The position numbers and the translations under genes were made by a program. The notes under the pieces are model-generated. The model saw nothing but the letters and a program-made list of their open reading frames with translations. It did no database searches and was not told the DNA's origin. A stretch of 64,000 bases of DNA from Microbacterium sp. Root53 (GTDB taxonomy: Bacteria; Actinomycetota; Actinomycetes; Actinomycetales; Microbacteriaceae): assembly GCF_001426925.1 (NCBI RefSeq), contig NZ_LMFR01000003.1, positions 1 to 64,000 of the forward strand, written 5' to 3'. Within the stretch, counting starts at the first letter, position 1, and each line of letters starts with the position of its first letter. This document shows, in pieces, positions 42,392 through 49,647 of the stretch.

Positions 42392-43149
42392 CCGGATCGC
42401 GCGAGACGGACCGTCGCAGCCGCCCCTACGTCACGCTCAGCTGCGCCATGTCGCTCGACGGCTGCGTCGACACCGCCGCGCCTCACCGCCTGGCGCTGTC
42501 GAACGAGGCCGACTTCGACCGCGTCGACCAGCTGCGCGCGGACAGCGACGCCATCATGGTCGGCGCCTCCACGGTGCGGCGCGACAACCCGCGGCTGCTC
42601 GTGCGCAGCGAGGAGCGCCGCCGCGCCCGGGTCGAGCGCGGGCTCACGGAGTCGCCCGCCAAGGTCACCGTCACGGCGACCGGCGATCTGCCGGCCGACT
42701 CCTCGTTCTTCACGGCGGGCGACATCGAGAAGCTGGTTTACTGCCCCGCCGGGGAAGCCGACCGGATCTCCCGCGCGCTCGGCGACCGGGCGACGGTGGT
42801 CGGGCTCGGCGCGGAGGTGTCGATGACGCTCGTGCTGGAGGACCTCGCACAGCGCGGCATCGGCCGGCTCATGGTCGAGGGCGGCGGGCGGCTCCACACC
42901 CAGTTCCTCGTCGAGCGGCTCGCCGACGAGCTCCAGCTCGTGGTCGCGCCCTTCTTCGTGGGCGAGGCGGGCGCGCCCCGGTTCGTCCGTCCGGGACGGT
43001 TCCCGTGGGACGAGGGCCACCGCGCCCGGCTGCTCGACACCCGGCCCATCGGCGACGTGGTCCTGCTGCGCTACGCGCTCTCCGCGCGCTGCCCGGCGAG
43101 CGTCGCGGACGAGGTCGCGCGCGTGCAGGCGAGTTCGCCCGTCCCGTAG
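42388..43149 (+). CDS. RibD C-terminal-domain (dihydrofolate reductase-fold) reductase
   Basis: 253 aa, reductase domain only, without the deaminase half of RibD. Features: PYVTLSCAMSLDGCVDT near the N-terminus, DAIMVGASTVRRDNPRLLVR, GRLMVEGGGRLHTQFLVERLADEL and a C-terminal FVGEAGAPRF segment. Proteins of this fold reduce ribosylamino-pyrimidines or folates with NADPH. Stand-alone copies in secondary clusters suggest use of a riboflavin-pathway intermediate or pterin. The ATG overlaps the glycosyltransferase stop (ATGA) behind a GGGAGGAGGA site; last gene of the four. Confidence 0.86.
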   Translation: MTGSRETDRRSRPYVTLSCAMSLDGCVDTAAPHRLALSNEADFDRVDQLRADSDAIMVGASTVRRDNPRLLVRSEERRRARVERGLTESPAKVTVTATGDLPADSSFFTAGDIEKLVYCPAGEADRISRALGDRATVVGLGAEVSMTLVLEDLAQRGIGRLMVEGGGRLHTQFLVERLADELQLVVAPFFVGEAGAPRFVRPGRFPWDEGHRARLLDTRPIGDVVLLRYALSARCPASVADEVARVQASSPVP

Positions 43150-43301
43150 ACCCGCGCCGGCTCGCGCCGCACAGGGAGGCGCATCGCGGCGTGGGAGCGG
43201 TTTTACAGCGCCGACATGTGCGCCTGACCCGGGGGTAACGGCCGGCGCCTAGCGTCGCGGGTGGCGGGGCCGACGGCGGACCCGGCAGAGAGGAAGCGGC
43301 G

Positions 43302-44642
43302 ATGGAACACGAAGGCCGGCAGGCGGCGGAGACGATCGAGCGGGGCATCGGCCGGCGCGGGCTCCTGCAGGCGGCGGCGGCCGTCGGCGCGGGCACCGCC
43401 CTCGCGCTGGGGGCGACTCGGCCCGCGGCGGCCGCGCCGGTCACCGGACGGGCGGATGCGTACACCGGCGTCCTCCAGCCGGGCCGGGGCCGCATCGACG
43501 GGGACGTGTACCTCGGCTCGGAGCCCGACGAGGTGCTGTGGGGCTACGTCCCCTCCGTGCACGCGTCGCCGACGGCGCGCATCCGGTCGGGGCAGACCGT
43601 GACGATCGACGCGGTCTCGCACGAGGGCATCCTGGAGGATCAGGGGCGCGACCCGGTCGCCTACTTCGCGGAGCACGGCTTCTCGCGCCGCGAGGTGCTC
43701 GACGACGCGGTCGCGATCGCCTCCGGGTACACGCGCACCCCGCGCGACTTCGACCGCGACGGGCCCCACGTCGTCACCGGGCCGGTGTTCGTGGAGGGCG
43801 CCCAGCCGGGCGACGTGCTCAAGATCGAGACGCTCGAGGCGCGCCCGCGCGTGCCCTACGGCGTGATCTCGTCCCGGCACGGAAAGGGATCGCTCGCCGT
43901 CACGTCGAACGGGGCGCCCGCCGGCATCACGCTCGACGAGGTCATGCCGCCGGTCGAGACCGACGGGCGGTCGACGGGCATCCCGACCGAGTACGGCAAC
44001 GTGTCGGTGCTCGCCAGCGTGCAGGGAACAAGCGCGGTGGTCGGCTCGGGCGCGAGCCGCGCGAAGTTCCCGCTGCGCCCGTTCTTCGGGATGATGGGCG
44101 TCGCGTTCTCGCAGAACACCGAGCCGACCGCGCCGGAGGCGAACTCCATCCCGCCGACGCTCGGCGGCGGCAACATCGACATCAGCCTGCTCGGACCGGG
44201 GTCCACGTTCTACGTCCCCGTGAGCGCCGAGGGCGCCCTGTTCTACGTCGGCGACCCGCACATGGCGATGGGCGACGGCGAGGTCGCGCTCACGGCGATG
44301 GAGGGATCGCTGCGCGGGACCTTCCGGCTCACGGTCTGCAAGCCCGGTTCGGGCGACGCGCCGTCCGTCGCGTTCACATACCCGTTCGCCGAGACCGAGG
44401 ACCTGTGGATCCCGATCGGCCTGTCGGATCCGAACGGCTCGGTCGACGGGCAGATCAACGACCTCGACATCGCCATGCGCCGCGCGGTCGTGAACGCGCT
44501 GGACTTCCTGCAGCACGACCTCGGGATGGACCGCGCGATCGCGTACGCGTACCTGTCGGCCGCCGCCGACTTCGTCGTGTCGCAGGTCGTCGACCGCACG
44601 GTCGGCGTGCACGGCAAGATCCGCAAGTCCGACATCGGCTGA
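43302..44642 (+). CDS. Tat-exported acetamidase/formamidase family protein
   Basis: 446 aa. A twin-arginine signal (GIGRRGLLQAAAAVGAGTALALG, about 18-40; cleavage near AAAA-P) is followed by the FmdA/AmdA beta-rich fold: TVTIDAVSHEGILEDQG, HVVTGPVFVEGAQPGDVLKIE, SSRHGKGSLA, GNIDISLLGPGSTFYVPV and DPHMAMGDGEVALTAMEG. Cytosolic relatives hydrolyse formamide or acetamide; an exported one would act on amides outside the cytoplasm. It follows the pterin-like operon after 152 bases, so co-function is possible but unproven. A strong terminator follows. Confidence 0.85.
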   Translation: MEHEGRQAAETIERGIGRRGLLQAAAAVGAGTALALGATRPAAAAPVTGRADAYTGVLQPGRGRIDGDVYLGSEPDEVLWGYVPSVHASPTARIRSGQTVTIDAVSHEGILEDQGRDPVAYFAEHGFSRREVLDDAVAIASGYTRTPRDFDRDGPHVVTGPVFVEGAQPGDVLKIETLEARPRVPYGVISSRHGKGSLAVTSNGAPAGITLDEVMPPVETDGRSTGIPTEYGNVSVLASVQGTSAVVGSGASRAKFPLRPFFGMMGVAFSQNTEPTAPEANSIPPTLGGGNIDISLLGPGSTFYVPVSAEGALFYVGDPHMAMGDGEVALTAMEGSLRGTFRLTVCKPGSGDAPSVAFTYPFAETEDLWIPIGLSDPNGSVDGQINDLDIAMRRAVVNALDFLQHDLGMDRAIAYAYLSAAADFVVSQVVDRTVGVHGKIRKSDIG

Positions 44643-44658
44643 GCGAGCCGCGACGAGA

Positions 44659-44693
44659 AGCGGGCCCCCGTCAACCGGCGGGGGCCCGCTTTC
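44659..44693 (+). terminator. Terminator after the amidase gene
   Basis: AGCGGGCCCCCG and CGGGGGCCCGCT form a perfect 12-bp stem with loop TCAACCGG, followed by TTTC. It lies between convergent genes and may serve both. Confidence 0.85.
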
Positions 44694-44706
44694 ATGGTTG
44701 CGGCTG

Positions 44707-45837
44707 CTAAAGCGTGGCGGCGAAGGGGTCGAAATCGGCGTCGAGGGAGCCGACCTCGGCGAGCGTGCTCTGCACCTCGACGAAGCCGCGGGCCTCGGCC
44801 GACTCCTCGATCGCGAGCAGCGTGTCGAGCACGTGGTAGCCGAACTCGCCCGTGGCGACGTGGGGGCGGTCATCCTGGATCGCGCGGACCATGTCGAGCA
44901 GGCCCAGGCCGCGCCCGGTCAGGATGCCCTCCTGCTGCACGTCGACGACCTCCTGTACGACCGGCTCGGGCGGCACCACGTGGCGCTCCAGCTTGCGCGT
45001 GATCGTGATCGGGCCGCCGAACGTGTTCGGGTCGGGGATCACCAGGGTGCCCTCCGTGCCGGTGACCTCGACGATGCCGTGGCGCAGCAGGGGCGAGTCG
45101 GTGCTGTACAGGCTCTGCGCCTGACCGCCCTGCTCGAACTCCATCAGCACCTGCAGTGTCGAGGGGATCTCGACCGGAAACTCGTGCCCCGCGTACTCGC
45201 CGACCTGCACGAAGCGGGTCGGGGTGCCCTGCAGGCCGAGCGCCGCGACGGATGCGACCGGGCCGAACACGTGCACGAGCGTCGAGACGTAGTACGGACC
45301 CATGTCGAGCAGCGGGCCCGCGCCCTTCGCGTACAGGAACGCGGGGTTGGGGTGGAAGATCTCCGGGCCCTGCCACTGGAACGTCGTCTGCGCGAACAGC
45401 GGGCGGCCGATGTCTCCGCGCGCGATCACGCGCTTGGCCGTCTGCACGCCCGGGCCGAGCACGGTGTCGGGCGCGACGCCGACGCGCCTGCCGGCCGCGG
45501 CGGCGGCGTCGAGCAGGCGCTGCGACTCCTCGCGGTTCACGCCGATCGGCTTCTCGGTCCAGACGTGCTTGCCCGCGGCCACGATGGCTTCGGAGACCTC
45601 GACGTGCACGGCCGGGATCGTGAGATTGACGACGATCTCGATGTCGGGGTCGTTCAGCACGAGGTCGGGCGTGCCCGCGCGCGGCACGCCGTACCTGTCG
45701 GCCTGGGCGCGGGCACGCTCCTCCACGAGGTCGCCGACCGCGAGGACGCGGACATCCGGGAACTTCGTGAGGTTCGTCAGGTACTGGTCGCTGATGTTGC
45801 CGGCGCCGATGATGCCGACGCCCACGGGGGCGGCCAT
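44707..45837 (-). CDS. Gfo/Idh/MocA-type sugar oxidoreductase
   Basis: 376 aa. The N-terminal NAD-binding fold begins VGVGIIGAGNISDQYLTNL, with the characteristic VWTEKPIG motif at about 92-99 (catalytic Lys) and a C-terminal alpha/beta substrate domain containing GPLLDMGPYYVSTLVHVFG. Such enzymes oxidise inositols or sugars with NAD(P). The start ATG shares its first base with the stop of the sugar isomerase-like gene upstream, so the two form an operon opposite a TetR gene, suggesting an inducible carbohydrate or polyol use pair. Confidence 0.9.
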   Translation of the reverse strand: MAAPVGVGIIGAGNISDQYLTNLTKFPDVRVLAVGDLVEERARAQADRYGVPRAGTPDLVLNDPDIEIVVNLTIPAVHVEVSEAIVAAGKHVWTEKPIGVNREESQRLLDAAAAAGRRVGVAPDTVLGPGVQTAKRVIARGDIGRPLFAQTTFQWQGPEIFHPNPAFLYAKGAGPLLDMGPYYVSTLVHVFGPVASVAALGLQGTPTRFVQVGEYAGHEFPVEIPSTLQVLMEFEQGGQAQSLYSTDSPLLRHGIVEVTGTEGTLVIPDPNTFGGPITITRKLERHVVPPEPVVQEVVDVQQEGILTGRGLGLLDMVRAIQDDRPHVATGEFGYHVLDTLLAIEESAEARGFVEVQSTLAEVGSLDADFDPFAATL

Positions 45838-46673
45838 CAGGCGTCGACCTTCTGGTCGAGGCCGAGACCGCTCAGGAACGCCCGGCTCTGCTCGATCGCG
45901 TCGTAGATGTCGCCGCCGCGGGAATCGGCGTCGTAGTGGTCGAACTCGACGATCGCGACCTCGAGCGCGGTCGCGGCGGCGATCGCCTCCGCGAGCGGCA
46001 CGGCGCCCTGGCCCGCAGGCACCTGGTCGGCCGGGGGATAGGCGGCGACCTGCTCGGGGTCGAGTGTGCCGTCCTTGACGTGCACGGCGATCACGCGGTC
46101 GCCGAGCGTGCTCAGCAGCGTGGGGGAGTCGACGCCGGCGCGCGCCACCCAGTACAGGTCGACCTCGAGCACGACGCGCTCGTCGAGCAGGTCGGCGAGC
46201 ACCTCCAGGCCCGTCCTGCCGTCGAACGTGGCCTCGAGCTCGTGTGCATGGTTGTGGTAGCCGACGCGGATGCCGTGCTGCGCGCCGATCTCGGCGGCCG
46301 CGTTGAGCAGTCGCGCGGTCTCCTCGATCTGCTCGCGGCTCTCCCAGCGTGCGGGCTCCGTGTAGGGGTCGATGACCGTGTGCATGCCGAGCACCTTCGC
46401 GGCCGCGAACACCGTCTCGGGCGAGGGGACCGGCACGGTCGTGCCGCTGCCGTCGGGGTTCACGAACGAGGTCGAGGCCAGGAACGCGTGGCCCGTCGGC
46501 GCCGCGAGGCCGTGGGCCTGCAGCGCCGCGGCGAGCGGCTCGGCGCGTCGCACGAAGTCGTAGGGCTCGACCGACGTGAAGCCGCGCGCGGCGACCCAGG
46601 CGAGCGTGCCCTCGAGGTCGGCCTCGAGCGCGGCGTTGACGGTGAACAGCTGGATGGACGTCTGGACCGGCAT
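45837..46673 (-). CDS. Sugar phosphate isomerase/epimerase-like TIM barrel protein
   Basis: 278 aa xylose-isomerase/AP-endonuclease-2 fold. Metal-ligand type segments are seen: VGYHNHAHELEA (His), VVLEVDLYWVARAG (Glu/Asp), VIAVHVKDGTL (His, Asp) and a final VAIVEFDHYDADS (Glu). Related proteins act as keto-sugar or inosose isomerases and dehydratases. Coupled to a Gfo/Idh/MocA gene and divergent from a TetR regulator over about 110 bases containing a palindrome. Substrate unknown. Confidence 0.87.
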   Translation of the reverse strand: MPVQTSIQLFTVNAALEADLEGTLAWVAARGFTSVEPYDFVRRAEPLAAALQAHGLAAPTGHAFLASTSFVNPDGSGTTVPVPSPETVFAAAKVLGMHTVIDPYTEPARWESREQIEETARLLNAAAEIGAQHGIRVGYHNHAHELEATFDGRTGLEVLADLLDERVVLEVDLYWVARAGVDSPTLLSTLGDRVIAVHVKDGTLDPEQVAAYPPADQVPAGQGAVPLAEAIAAATALEVAIVEFDHYDADSRGGDIYDAIEQSRAFLSGLGLDQKVDA

Positions 46674-46744
46674 CGGTCGCGCTCCTTCGGGGTCGTCTTC
46701 GACAGGGGCCCTGGGCCCCGGATGGCATCACGGTAGCAGAAAAA

Positions 46745-46758
46745 CCTCCACATGGAGG
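46745..46758. promoter_or_regulatory. Palindrome, candidate TetR operator
   Basis: CCTCCA-CA-TGGAGG has perfect 6-base arms with a 2-base centre, in the divergent region between the isomerase and tetR genes, just upstream of the tetR -10 box. Confidence 0.5.
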
Positions 46759-46770
46759 ATTTGAGTTCGC

Positions 46771-46776
46771 TAGCAT
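46771..46776 (+). promoter_or_regulatory. Putative -10 box of leaderless tetR gene
   Basis: TAGCAT, 6 bases (GACGGC), then the GTG start of the TetR gene; no SD sequence. Confidence 0.4.
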
Positions 46777-46782
46777 GACGGC

Positions 46783-47394
46783 GTGACCGACGAGCAGCCC
46801 GCATCCGCCGCGCGCGGCCCCTATCCGAAGGGGATCGCGCGCCGCCGGGAGATCCTGGACCGGGCGATCGAGGTGTTCGCGCGGCGTGGCTCGAAGCGCA
46901 CCAGCCTGCGCGCGATCGCCGAGGAGGTCGGCGTCACGCACGCCGCGCTGAAGCACTACTTCGGCTCGCTCGACGAGCTTCTGGTCGAGGTCTACCGGGC
47001 CTCCGAGACGGGCGGCGCGCGACCGCGCCATCCCGAGGGGGCGACCCCTGTCGAGGTGATGCGCGACGCCGCCACCCGCAACCGCGAGGTCCCCGGGCTC
47101 GTGCAGCTCTACTCGACCCTCGTCGCCTCCGCCCTGGAGGAGGAGCACCCCGCGGCCCGGGAGTTCGCGACCGAGCGCTTCGCGCGGCAGCGCGAGACCC
47201 TCGCCGAGCGGGTCCGCCGCAATCAGGCGGAGGGGCGCATCCGGCCCGACGTGGACCCGGTCGCGGTCGCGGCGCTCGCGATCGCCGCGTCGGACGGCCT
47301 GCAGACCCAGTGGCTGCTGGATCCGGATGCGCCGCAGGAGGCCGCGCTCGCGCTGCTCGACGAGCTGCTCGCGCCGCCGGCGGATCCGTCCTGA
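46783..47394 (+). CDS. TetR/AcrR family transcriptional regulator
   Basis: 203 aa. The N-terminal HTH is clear: ILDRAIEVFARRGSKRTSLRAIAEEVGVTHAALKHYFGSLDELL (about 24-67). The C-terminal ligand-binding half is all-helical and Ala/Arg-rich. Divergent from the isomerase/dehydrogenase pair with a perfect palindrome in between, so it likely represses that pair and itself. Ligand unknown, plausibly a sugar-derived molecule. GTG start in leaderless arrangement. Confidence 0.9.
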   Translation: MTDEQPASAARGPYPKGIARRREILDRAIEVFARRGSKRTSLRAIAEEVGVTHAALKHYFGSLDELLVEVYRASETGGARPRHPEGATPVEVMRDAATRNREVPGLVQLYSTLVASALEEEHPAAREFATERFARQRETLAERVRRNQAEGRIRPDVDPVAVAALAIAASDGLQTQWLLDPDAPQEAALALLDELLAPPADPS

Positions 47395-47473
47395 CGCGTT
47401 CCCAGCAACCTCCCGCCGCGATCCGAACCGCGTCGCCTAGCGTGAGAGGCACCCGGCGAGAGGAACGTGACGC

Positions 47474-48643
47474 GTGAACCTGATCGACATCGTCGTGATC
47501 GCGCTGCTGATCGGCGCGCTCGTGGTCGGCGCGCGCGTCGGCTTCTTCGCGGGCCTCGGCGGGCTCGCAGGCCTGTTCCTCGGCGGGCTCGCGACCCCCT
47601 GGGTCGTGCCCCTCGTGAACGACGCCGTCACCAACCGCGAGTGGCGCGGCACGGCCGTTCTCGTCGCGGTGGTCGGGCTGCTCGTGGTCGGCGCGGCGCT
47701 CGGCACCGCGGTCGGCCGGCTGCTGCGGCACGGCGCCGACAAGATCAAGCTCAAGGCGGTCGAGCGCCTGCTCGGCGGTGCGCTCGGCGTGCTCGTGACC
47801 GCGCTCGCGCTCGCAGCGGCGGGGACCGCGATCGGCACCGCCGGCATCCCGGTGATCTCGTCGTCCGTGGCGTCCTCGAGCGTGCTGCGCGCGATCGACC
47901 GCGCGACCCCTCCGGCCCTCGCGAGTGCGTTCGCCGAGTTCCGCTCGGTCGTGCTGGACGACACGATCCCGACGATCGGCGGCCTCGTGGACCCGGGGCA
48001 GGACGTGCCCGAGCCGACGGTCGATCCGGGAAGCGGCGCGCTCGCCGCGGCATCCGGATCCGTCGCCCGCATCTCGGGCGTCGCGTACGCGTGCGGCGTG
48101 AGCTCGACCGGATCGGGCTTCGTCGTCGCCGAGGACCGGATCGTGACGAACGCGCACGTGGTCGCGGGCGTCGAGTCCGTGGTCGTGGAGCTGCCGAACG
48201 AGCCGGCCCGTGACGGCGTGGTCGTGTACTTCGACCCGGCCGACGACCTCGCGGTGATCGCGGTCGACGTCGACGCGGCGGCGCTGCCCGTGGTCGACCC
48301 GCTCGCTGAGGGCGACTCGGCCGCCGTGCAGGGATACCCGCACGGCGGCCCGTTCGAGACCGAGCCCGCGTCGGTCGTCTCGGTCGGCACCATCACGGCC
48401 CAGGACATCTACGGCGGCGGCGGATCGGACCGCGAGATCTACGCGCTCGCCGCGGAGGTCGTTCCCGGCAACTCGGGCGGGCCCCTGCTCACCCCGGAGG
48501 GCGAGGTCGCGGGCGTGGTCTTCGCGCGCGACGAGGCCCGCGCCGACATCGGCTATGCCATGACCACGACCGAGCTCGGCCCCGTGCTCGACGGCATGGC
48601 CGGGTTCGACGCCCCCGTGGCGACGGGGGAGTGCACCGCCTGA
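47474..48643 (+). CDS. marP: MarP-like membrane serine protease (CvpA domain plus trypsin-like domain)
   Basis: 389 aa. Four N-terminal membrane helices (about 5-130) form a CvpA-type domain; the extracytoplasmic chymotrypsin-fold domain (about 195-385) has His228 (TNAHVVAG), Asp258 (ADDLAVI) and Ser334 (PGNSGGPLL). Cys207 and a Cys five residues from the end correspond to the disulfide-forming pair known in mycobacterial MarP, needed there for acid and oxidative stress resistance through activation of a peptidoglycan hydrolase. The GTG start has GAGAGGAA upstream. Confidence 0.88.
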   Translation: MNLIDIVVIALLIGALVVGARVGFFAGLGGLAGLFLGGLATPWVVPLVNDAVTNREWRGTAVLVAVVGLLVVGAALGTAVGRLLRHGADKIKLKAVERLLGGALGVLVTALALAAAGTAIGTAGIPVISSSVASSSVLRAIDRATPPALASAFAEFRSVVLDDTIPTIGGLVDPGQDVPEPTVDPGSGALAAASGSVARISGVAYACGVSSTGSGFVVAEDRIVTNAHVVAGVESVVVELPNEPARDGVVVYFDPADDLAVIAVDVDAAALPVVDPLAEGDSAAVQGYPHGGPFETEPASVVSVGTITAQDIYGGGGSDREIYALAAEVVPGNSGGPLLTPEGEVAGVVFARDEARADIGYAMTTTELGPVLDGMAGFDAPVATGECTA

Positions 48644-48718
48644 CGTCGGTGCGCCGGCGCTCGCTCCGCTCGACGACCGGGGGTGGTCCACGCGCTGCGG
48701 GCGGGGCAGGATGGCCGC

Positions 48719-49549
48719 ATGCCCGAATCGCCCGAGGTGGATGCGCTCGCCGGGTTCCTGCGCGCGACCGCGACCGGCCGCGTGATCGCCGGGATCGAGC
48801 TGGAGGAGTTCCGCGCGTGGAAGTCGCGTGAGAGGCGCCCCGAGCAGCTGCACGGTCGCAGGGTCACCGGCGTGCGGCGGTTCGGCAAGCATGTAGCGCT
48901 CGACACCGATGGGCCGAGCCTGCTGATCGGGTTCGGCCGCGCGGGCTGGGCCCGCTGGCGCGAGGACGGCGACCCCGAGCCCGACGACGCGCCGCCGGCG
49001 ATCGCCCGGATCGGGTTCGAGGACGGCGCGGAGCTGGCCGTGAGCGACGCGGGGGAGTGGCTGTCGCTGAGCCTCACGGTGACCGATGACCCCACGAGCG
49101 AGGCGTCCATCGCGAAGCTCGGACCGGATCCGGTGAGCGACGCCTTCACGCGCGAGGTGTTCGACCGGATCACGGGCCGCCGCCGCAAGCAGCTCAAGGC
49201 GCTGCTGCAGGAGCAGGAGTCGCTCTCGGGCATCGGCAACGCGTACTCGGACGAGATCCTGCACGTCGCGAAGCTCGCCCCCACGGCGCACGCCGCGGCG
49301 CTCACCGAGGACGAGCGCGTGCGCCTCTTCGCCGCGATCCGCGAGGTGCTCGGCAGCGCCTTCGTCGCACGCCGGGACATCCCGATCGACCGGCAGAAGG
49401 CCGAGAAGGTCGCGGCGATGCGCGTGCACGGGCGCACGGGCGAGCCGTGCCCCGTGTGCGGCGACGAGGTGCGTGACGTGCCGGGCTCCAAGGGCAACGC
49501 GCAGTACTGCGCCACGTGCCAGAACGGCGGGGTCCCGCTCGAGCGGTGA
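48719..49549 (+). CDS. Fpg/Nei family DNA glycosylase
   Basis: 276 aa from the ATG at 48719. After Met removal the N-terminal Pro-Glu (MPESPEVDAL) supplies the catalytic amine and acid; Lys in RRFGKHVALD is the conserved beta-hairpin lysine. An H2TH segment (LSGIGNAYSDEILHVAKL) and a C-terminal zinc finger (CPVC ... CATC) follow. It removes oxidised bases and nicks the abasic site. The sequence departs from classical MutM (Ser instead of Leu at position 4, no typical damage-recognition loop), so a Nei-like or divergent subfamily is likely. CAGGAT lies 6 bases before the start. Confidence 0.88.
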   Translation: MPESPEVDALAGFLRATATGRVIAGIELEEFRAWKSRERRPEQLHGRRVTGVRRFGKHVALDTDGPSLLIGFGRAGWARWREDGDPEPDDAPPAIARIGFEDGAELAVSDAGEWLSLSLTVTDDPTSEASIAKLGPDPVSDAFTREVFDRITGRRRKQLKALLQEQESLSGIGNAYSDEILHVAKLAPTAHAAALTEDERVRLFAAIREVLGSAFVARRDIPIDRQKAEKVAAMRVHGRTGEPCPVCGDEVRDVPGSKGNAQYCATCQNGGVPLER

Positions 49550-49647
49550 CCCGGGGTCGTCCGGTGCCGTCCGGCCCTTATGAGCGCCCGGAAGGGCCGA
49601 TCCGCACCGATTCTCGATCGCGGGGCGCGTGAGGCAGACTCGACGGG

